Assembly: GCA_965220055.1 (NCBI GenBank)
Contig: CBDCPE010000004.1
Location: forward strand, 1,240,001 to 1,304,000
DNA from: Bin87 sp965220055
GTDB lineage: Bacteria > Chloroflexota > Dehalococcoidia > Lucifugimonadales > UBA3495
DNA length: 64,000 nucleotides
Direction of reading: 5' to 3'
Part shown: piece by piece, positions 59,804-64,000 of the stretch
How the letters are laid out: each line of letters opens with the position of its first letter
Numbering within the stretch: position 1 is the first letter of the stretch
Translations under genes and position numbers: made by a program
The notes under the pieces: model-generated
Databases searched by the model: none
Told to the model about the DNA's origin: nothing
The model's input: the letters and a program-made list of their open reading frames with translations, nothing else

Positions 59804-61357
59804 ATGAGCAGCGCAGCGCAGCCAGACGCCATCGCGGTAATCGATTTTGGCTCCCAGTACACGCATCTAATCGCCAGGCGAATCCGCGAACTGGAAGTTT
59901 ATTCGGAGATAATACCGGCATCGGCGGGCCGGGAACGGATTGCGCACCTGAACGCCAAGGGGATCATCCTTTCGGGGGGCCCGGCCAGCGTGTACGACGC
60001 GGGGGCACCGACCATAGCCGATTGGGTCCTGCAATCCAATATTCCGGTGCTGGGGATCTGCTACGGCATGCAGGCCATGGTGCACCAATTGGGCGGGACA
60101 GTCACCCCGGGGGACGCGCGCGAGTACGGCCACGCAGACCTGCATGTAGCTGAAACTGCAAGCAGCCTCCTGACCGGGATCAGCGCTTCGGCGCCGGTAT
60201 GGATGAGCCACGGCGACCGGGTGGAGCGGTTGCCAGAGGGAATGGCGACGCTGGCACGAACTGAGAACAATGATTGCGCCGCGGTGTCGGACGGCGAGAG
60301 ATGGTTCGGCCTGCAATTTCACCCGGAAGTGCAGCACACGCCGGACGGCATGACCATTCTGCGCAACTTCGTGCGAGGGATCTGTGGTTGCTCCGGCTCG
60401 TGGACGCCGGGCAATTTTGTGGCCGACACGGTGGCAAGGGTGCGGGAGCAAGTGGGGAGCGACCGGGTGATCTGCGGCCTTAGCGGAGGCGTCGACTCTT
60501 CGGTGGCAGCGGCGTTGCTGCATCAAGCAGTTGGGCCGCAGTTGACCTGCATTTTCGTGAACAACGGTCTGCTCCGACACGGAGAGGCGCAGCAGGTGCA
60601 GGAAACCTTCAACAACAACATGGGTATGGACCTGCGCTACGTCGACGCGTCGGACCGCTTTCTGAACGGGTTGCGCGGTGTCACAGACCCGGAAACGAAA
60701 CGCAAGACCATTGGCAACGAATTCATCCGGGTGTTCGAGGACGCGGCTGCGGAGATAGAAAATGTGCATTGGCTGGCCCAAGGCACGCTGTATCCCGATG
60801 TGATTGAAAGCGAAACGCCAGAGAACCGGGCCTCCGCTCGCATCAAGACCCACCACAACGTGGGGGGATTGCCGGAGCGGATGAATTTCGGCCTGGTGGA
60901 GCCGTTGCGATACTTGTTCAAGGACGAGGTGCGCGCGGTGGGGTTGGAGCTGGGCCTGCCGGAAGAGATCATCTACCGGCAACCGTTCCCGGGTCCCGGG
61001 CTGGCGATACGGATCATCGGCGAAGTCACCCCGGAAAGGGTCGAGTTGCTGCGCGACTGTGACCGCGTCGTGCTGGAAGAGATCGACGGCGCGGGTCTGT
61101 ACCGAGACATCTGGCAGAGTTTCGCGGTTCTCACCGACAACCGAACGGTGGGGGTGATGGGTGACTATCGGACGTACGGATACGCTTGCGCCATACGTGC
61201 GGTCAACTCGGAAGATGCGATGACGGCGGACTGGGTTAGGTTGCCATACGACGTGCTGGCTCGCATGAGCAATCGCATCGTGAACGAGGTTGATGGCGTG
61301 AACCGCGTGGTCTACGACATCACCAGCAAGCCGCCCGGAACGATCGAGTGGGAGTGA
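59804..61357 (+). CDS. guaA: GMP synthase (glutamine-hydrolysing)
   Basis: GuaA aminates XMP to GMP. The 517-residue product has the class I glutamine amidotransferase domain with Cys86 in GICYGMQ and the LQFHPEVQHTPDG His-Glu pair, then the ATP-pyrophosphatase domain with SGGVDSSVAA and the C-terminal dimerisation domain ending NRVVYDITSKPPGTIEWE. ATG at 59804 follows GTGGGGAG. It begins the purine gene run guaA-purD-...-purE. Confidence 0.97.
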   Translation: MSSAAQPDAIAVIDFGSQYTHLIARRIRELEVYSEIIPASAGRERIAHLNAKGIILSGGPASVYDAGAPTIADWVLQSNIPVLGICYGMQAMVHQLGGTVTPGDAREYGHADLHVAETASSLLTGISASAPVWMSHGDRVERLPEGMATLARTENNDCAAVSDGERWFGLQFHPEVQHTPDGMTILRNFVRGICGCSGSWTPGNFVADTVARVREQVGSDRVICGLSGGVDSSVAAALLHQAVGPQLTCIFVNNGLLRHGEAQQVQETFNNNMGMDLRYVDASDRFLNGLRGVTDPETKRKTIGNEFIRVFEDAAAEIENVHWLAQGTLYPDVIESETPENRASARIKTHHNVGGLPERMNFGLVEPLRYLFKDEVRAVGLELGLPEEIIYRQPFPGPGLAIRIIGEVTPERVELLRDCDRVVLEEIDGAGLYRDIWQSFAVLTDNRTVGVMGDYRTYGYACAIRAVNSEDAMTADWVRLPYDVLARMSNRIVNEVDGVNRVVYDITSKPPGTIEWE

Positions 61358-61363
61358 CCCGCA

Positions 61364-62665
61364 GTGCGTGTTCTGGTTGTTGGCTCCGGAGGTCGTGAGC
61401 ACGCGCTGGCGTGGCGGTTGGCGCGTTCAACGACGGTTACTGAAATATTCTCCGCCCCCGGAAACTCGGGCACCGCGAGCGTTGGAATCAATCTACCCGT
61501 AGCCGACACCGACATCGATGGGTTGGTGAGAACCGCCACCGACCGGTCGATTGATCTGGTGGTGGTAGGCCCCGAGATTCCGCTAGCCCTGGGGCTGTCG
61601 GATCGGCTGGCCGCCGCCGGGATCCCGTGTTTCGGCCCGAGCCGAGCGGCGGCGCGCCTGGAATCGAGCAAGAGTTTCGCGCGGGACGTTATGGACGCGG
61701 CAGGACTGGCCGGCCCGGAGTACCGGGTATTCCACAGCGCATCGGCGGCCCTGGCTTACGCCGAGCAGCAAAACCGGCCCCTAGTGGTCAAGGCAGACGG
61801 GCTGGCGGCGGGAAAAGGGGTTGCGATGTGCGCCAACCTCGAAGCGGCCAAGTCCACCATCATGACGTGCATGCAAGACCGGATGTTTGGCGAGGCCGGG
61901 GAAACGGTGGTAATCGAAGAGTGGCTGCACGGCCCGGAAGTGAGCGTTTTCGGGTTCACGGACGGCGAGAACCTGTCGGCCGTGGTTGCGGCGACGGACT
62001 ACAAACGCGTAGGCGAGTACGACACCGGCCCCAACACCGGCGGCATGGGTAGCTACGGGCCGCCAACCTTCTGGAATGAAACCCTGGCCGAGCAAATTCG
62101 CGGCGAATTCATGCTCCCGGTAATCCGAGAACTAGCCTCGCGTGGCTCGCCCTACCGCGGCGCGCTTTACTGCGGGCTGATGCTGACCAACGACGGTCCG
62201 CGAGTGCTGGAGTTCAACTGCCGGTTCGGAGACCCGGAAACGCAGGTGATTATGCCCCGACTGGTCAGCGACCCGGCCGAGGCGATGATAGCGTGTGCGA
62301 CGGGCAGCTTGGACGACGTTGCACCGGTGGAATGGTCGGACCGTCCCGTGGTAGCGATAGTGATGGTTTCCGGGGGATACCCCGGTTCGTATGAGACCGG
62401 GTTTGAAATAGACGGGTTGGACGGCTCCGAGTTGGACAGTGAGGAAGGCATAGTGTTCCACGCCGGGGTTCGCAGGGACGGGGACGGCAGCGGAAAGCTG
62501 CTAACTTCGGGCGGGCGCGTTTTAGCCTGCGTGGGAACGGGCGACAGCATCGAAGAGGCCCGGGATCGTGCGTATCGACACACCGCGGGAGTCAGTTTCA
62601 AGGGCGCGTACTACCGGCGGGACATCGCGCAACTCAGTTTGGGTCAACCGACCACGGTCCGGTAG
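61364..62665 (+). CDS. purD: Phosphoribosylamine--glycine ligase
   Basis: PurD joins phosphoribosylamine and glycine, step two of purine synthesis. The 433-residue ATP-grasp enzyme begins MRVLVVGSGGREHALAWRL and shows PEIPLALGLSDRL, KSFARDVMDAAGL, LVVKADGLAAGKGVAMC, DYKRVGEYDTGPNTGGMGSYGPP and LEFNCRFGDPETQVIMPRL. Start is GTG at 61364, six bases after guaA stop, so the two are co-transcribed. Confidence 0.97.
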   Translation: MRVLVVGSGGREHALAWRLARSTTVTEIFSAPGNSGTASVGINLPVADTDIDGLVRTATDRSIDLVVVGPEIPLALGLSDRLAAAGIPCFGPSRAAARLESSKSFARDVMDAAGLAGPEYRVFHSASAALAYAEQQNRPLVVKADGLAAGKGVAMCANLEAAKSTIMTCMQDRMFGEAGETVVIEEWLHGPEVSVFGFTDGENLSAVVAATDYKRVGEYDTGPNTGGMGSYGPPTFWNETLAEQIRGEFMLPVIRELASRGSPYRGALYCGLMLTNDGPRVLEFNCRFGDPETQVIMPRLVSDPAEAMIACATGSLDDVAPVEWSDRPVVAIVMVSGGYPGSYETGFEIDGLDGSELDSEEGIVFHAGVRRDGDGSGKLLTSGGRVLACVGTGDSIEEARDRAYRHTAGVSFKGAYYRRDIAQLSLGQPTTVR

Positions 62666-62686
62666 CGTGAAGACTGACTAATCGCC

Positions 62687-63289
62687 ATGGTGACCAAAAC
62701 TTCGATTGTGCCTGATTGGCCAGCAATTGCAGATAATTTCCGTCGTGCGGAGCAAGGCGGGGAATTGGACGCGTTCCGCCGCCGCCGCTGGGGGAACGAC
62801 GGGCACGCCAATTGGCTCGAACAGGATTATCTAATCTCGCTTACCGAGGCAGAGGCAACGACGCTGTATCGCGGCGCGGGCGGAAGGCAGACGAAACGGT
62901 TTAGGACAAATCCGATCGCCGAAGTGCGTGACGCCGTGGATTTCCTGCTATACGACACCATCAAGCTAGAAAATCGGTTCGAGGAGTGCGCCACCGAAAC
63001 GGGCGGGTTCGGGTTGGCCGGAGTAGGAAGGGAGTGGCCATCATATCTGCTGACCCTGAGGGAACCAATGCTTTTCGCGCCATGGAGTCCGCATACGGAA
63101 CGGACTCTGCGCCGTTTCGGCATGTTGCCGGCCGGATTCCGGAACGGGCATCCCGGATTGTGCTACATCGACCTGCTGGACACGTTGGTTGTATTGGCCC
63201 GCAGGATGCAACTGCCCGACTTTCGCAGCGTCGACGAGTTCTGCTACCTTAACGGTCGCACAAAAAACGCCGCTGGGGACCAGCCCTAG
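62687..63289 (+). CDS. Hypothetical protein (200 aa) in purine cluster
   Basis: A soluble protein beginning MVTKTSIVPDWPAIADNFRRAEQGGELDAFRRRRWG, with many Trp, Arg and acidic residues, a central VRDAVDFLLYDTIKLENRFEECATETGG and a late YIDLLDTLVVLARRMQLPDF segment. There is no signal peptide or membrane helix. I recognise no family. It starts 22 bases after purD. The even position within a purine operon does not by itself give a function. Confidence 0.7.
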   Translation: MVTKTSIVPDWPAIADNFRRAEQGGELDAFRRRRWGNDGHANWLEQDYLISLTEAEATTLYRGAGGRQTKRFRTNPIAEVRDAVDFLLYDTIKLENRFEECATETGGFGLAGVGREWPSYLLTLREPMLFAPWSPHTERTLRRFGMLPAGFRNGHPGLCYIDLLDTLVVLARRMQLPDFRSVDEFCYLNGRTKNAAGDQP

Positions 63290-63315
63290 CAGAGCCCGCG
63301 ACGGAGGATTGACCA

Positions 63316-63750
63316 ATGCCCTGGCTAGATGACCTGAAACGACTGCGCGTCCGCGTGGACAACGAGGGTTACGGCAAGCAGATGGCGGACGTTGCCGAGC
63401 GGCGCACGTTGCTCGAGCGATTTGCGGTCGAATTGACGGTGGAAGGCATGCTGGGCGAAATGAACGACGTCCTGCTTGACGGGGGCGCACGCCTGATCGT
63501 GGACCGATCGTGGCAGTACGATTTCGATGACGATGACGACAGGGTGGATGGTGATGACGAGTTGGCTGACGAGATCGTCTATACGCTCTACTGGCACGAC
63601 GGAGAGCCGGTGGAAATAGAGGTGCGGGTAGGGATTGACGACGAGGATGCTGGATACGTGATAGTAGAGGACGAGGAAGTGGACGACGATACTGAATCAA
63701 TTCAGAACGCGCTATCGGCCGCGTTCCGGGACATCGCCGACATGGACTGA
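63316..63750 (+). CDS. Very acidic hypothetical protein (144 aa)
   Basis: ATG at 63316, with GGAGG 9 bases upstream. The product starts MPWLDDLKRLRVRVDNEGYGKQM and has a dense acidic patch, WQYDFDDDDDRVDGDDELADE (about 71-91), followed by IVYTLYWHDGEPVEIEVRVGIDDEDAGYVIVEDEEVDDD. Likely a small acidic beta-rich protein. No family recognised. It precedes purE with a 48-bp gap. Confidence 0.7.
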   Translation: MPWLDDLKRLRVRVDNEGYGKQMADVAERRTLLERFAVELTVEGMLGEMNDVLLDGGARLIVDRSWQYDFDDDDDRVDGDDELADEIVYTLYWHDGEPVEIEVRVGIDDEDAGYVIVEDEEVDDDTESIQNALSAAFRDIADMD

Positions 63751-63798
63751 TCGCCATCACAAATGGCGTTCCCACAAGCAGAAACAAGGAGCAGCATC

Positions 63799-64000
63799 TT
63801 GCCACTGGTAGGAGTTATCATGGGCAGCGCCTCTGATGAAGAGGCGGTCCAACCGACCATCAACATACTGGAGTCGCTGGGCGTGGACTACGAGGTACGC
63901 GTCATGTCAGCGCACCGCACACCCGAGCGAGTCCACGAGTACGCATCGACGGCGCGGGAGCGGGGGATCGAAGTAATCATCGCTGCCGCCGGCGGTTCCG
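63799..64000 (+). CDS. purE: 5-(carboxyamino)imidazole ribonucleotide mutase (N-terminal part)
   Basis: The frame begins with TTG at 63799, with AAGGAG seven bases upstream, and runs off the window. The 67 residues seen, LPLVGVIMGSASDEEAVQPTINILESLG..., have the PurE GSxSD phosphate loop and VRVMSAHRTPERVHEYA with the catalytic SAHRTP. PurE moves the carboxylate in de novo purine synthesis. Together with guaA and purD it shows this to be a purine gene cluster, perhaps with purK following. Confidence 0.95.
   Translation, partial: MPLVGVIMGSASDEEAVQPTINILESLGVDYEVRVMSAHRTPERVHEYASTARERGIEVIIAAAGGS

Noticed and set aside
1..64000. tRNA and rRNA genes
   Set aside because: I scanned by eye for T-arm GGTTCGAnTCC and conserved rRNA segments and saw none; a dedicated tRNAscan-SE or Infernal run could settle this.

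Overview
The window is high-GC bacterial chromosome, read almost entirely as housekeeping and biosynthetic operons with a few mobile or accessory insertions. The gene set (CobN plus a fused ChlI-ChlD chelatase with CbtA/CbtB cobalt transport, LL-diaminopimelate aminotransferase, archaeal-type phosphoglycerate mutase, LLM-family flavin/F420 oxidoreductase, a BKACE enzyme, a xanthine-dehydrogenase-type molybdoenzyme, membrane pyrophosphatase, frequent TTG/GTG starts) fits an uncultured Chloroflexota, perhaps Dehalococcoidia/SAR202-like. That assignment is inference from gene content, not from a marker tree.

Layout. 1-3.1 kb: the 5' part of an NfeD/ClpP-class membrane protease, a 283-bp internally deleted IS66 remnant with both ends and an 8-bp target duplication, a tandem cluster of a REP-like repeat, a crotonase-family gene, a small hypothetical gene and a coiled-coil pseudogene with two nonsense codons. 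3.1-9.4 kb (minus strand): a histidine operon, hisZ-like, hisG, a zinc-dependent phospholipase-C-like gene, hisD, hisC, hisB. 9.4-15.7 kb (minus): an AAA ATPase/DUF4276 pair (candidate defence module), a degenerate SDR whose start seems to be supplied by a REP-like repeat, a normal SDR, birA, a PaREP1/HEPN-like gene and glyS. 15.8-24.6 kb (minus): a cobalamin-riboswitch-controlled cobalt/corrin operon, cbiE, cobN, an unknown gene, cbtB, cbtA and a chlI-chlD fusion.

24.9-34.4 kb: a DUF3352 membrane-anchored protein, a MoaD-like protein beside a lone molybdopterin-binding subunit, BKACE, rhomboid protease, cytidylate-kinase-like protein, GNAT, and a DAHP synthase. The DAHP synthase is preceded by a 34-codon leader with ten aromatic-rich residues (YYRPFYFYAY) and a perfect 12-bp terminator, which is a textbook-like attenuator. 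trpA lies just upstream. 35.4-45.5 kb: CPBP protease, then a plus-strand run of GatC-like subunit, amidase, HAD hydrolase, unknown gene, LLM oxidoreductase, phosphoesterase, hppA, a pRiA4b ORF-3-like protein and an SDR.

45.5-59.7 kb (minus): acetamidase/formamidase, a PD-(D/E)XK-like protein next to an SbcD-like phosphoesterase, hflX, dapL, unknown gene, dapF, miaA, tpiA, apgM, pgk, a polyprenyl synthase with a degenerate first aspartate motif, tsaC, and a compact type II-like restriction-modification pair. 59.8-64 kb (plus): guaA, purD, two unknown genes and the start of purE. No rRNA, tRNA or CRISPR array was recognised by eye.

The strongest items for follow-up are the aromatic leader/attenuator of DAHP synthase, the repeat-derived start of the degenerate SDR, the IS66 remnant, the AAA/DUF4276 pair and the restriction-modification pair.
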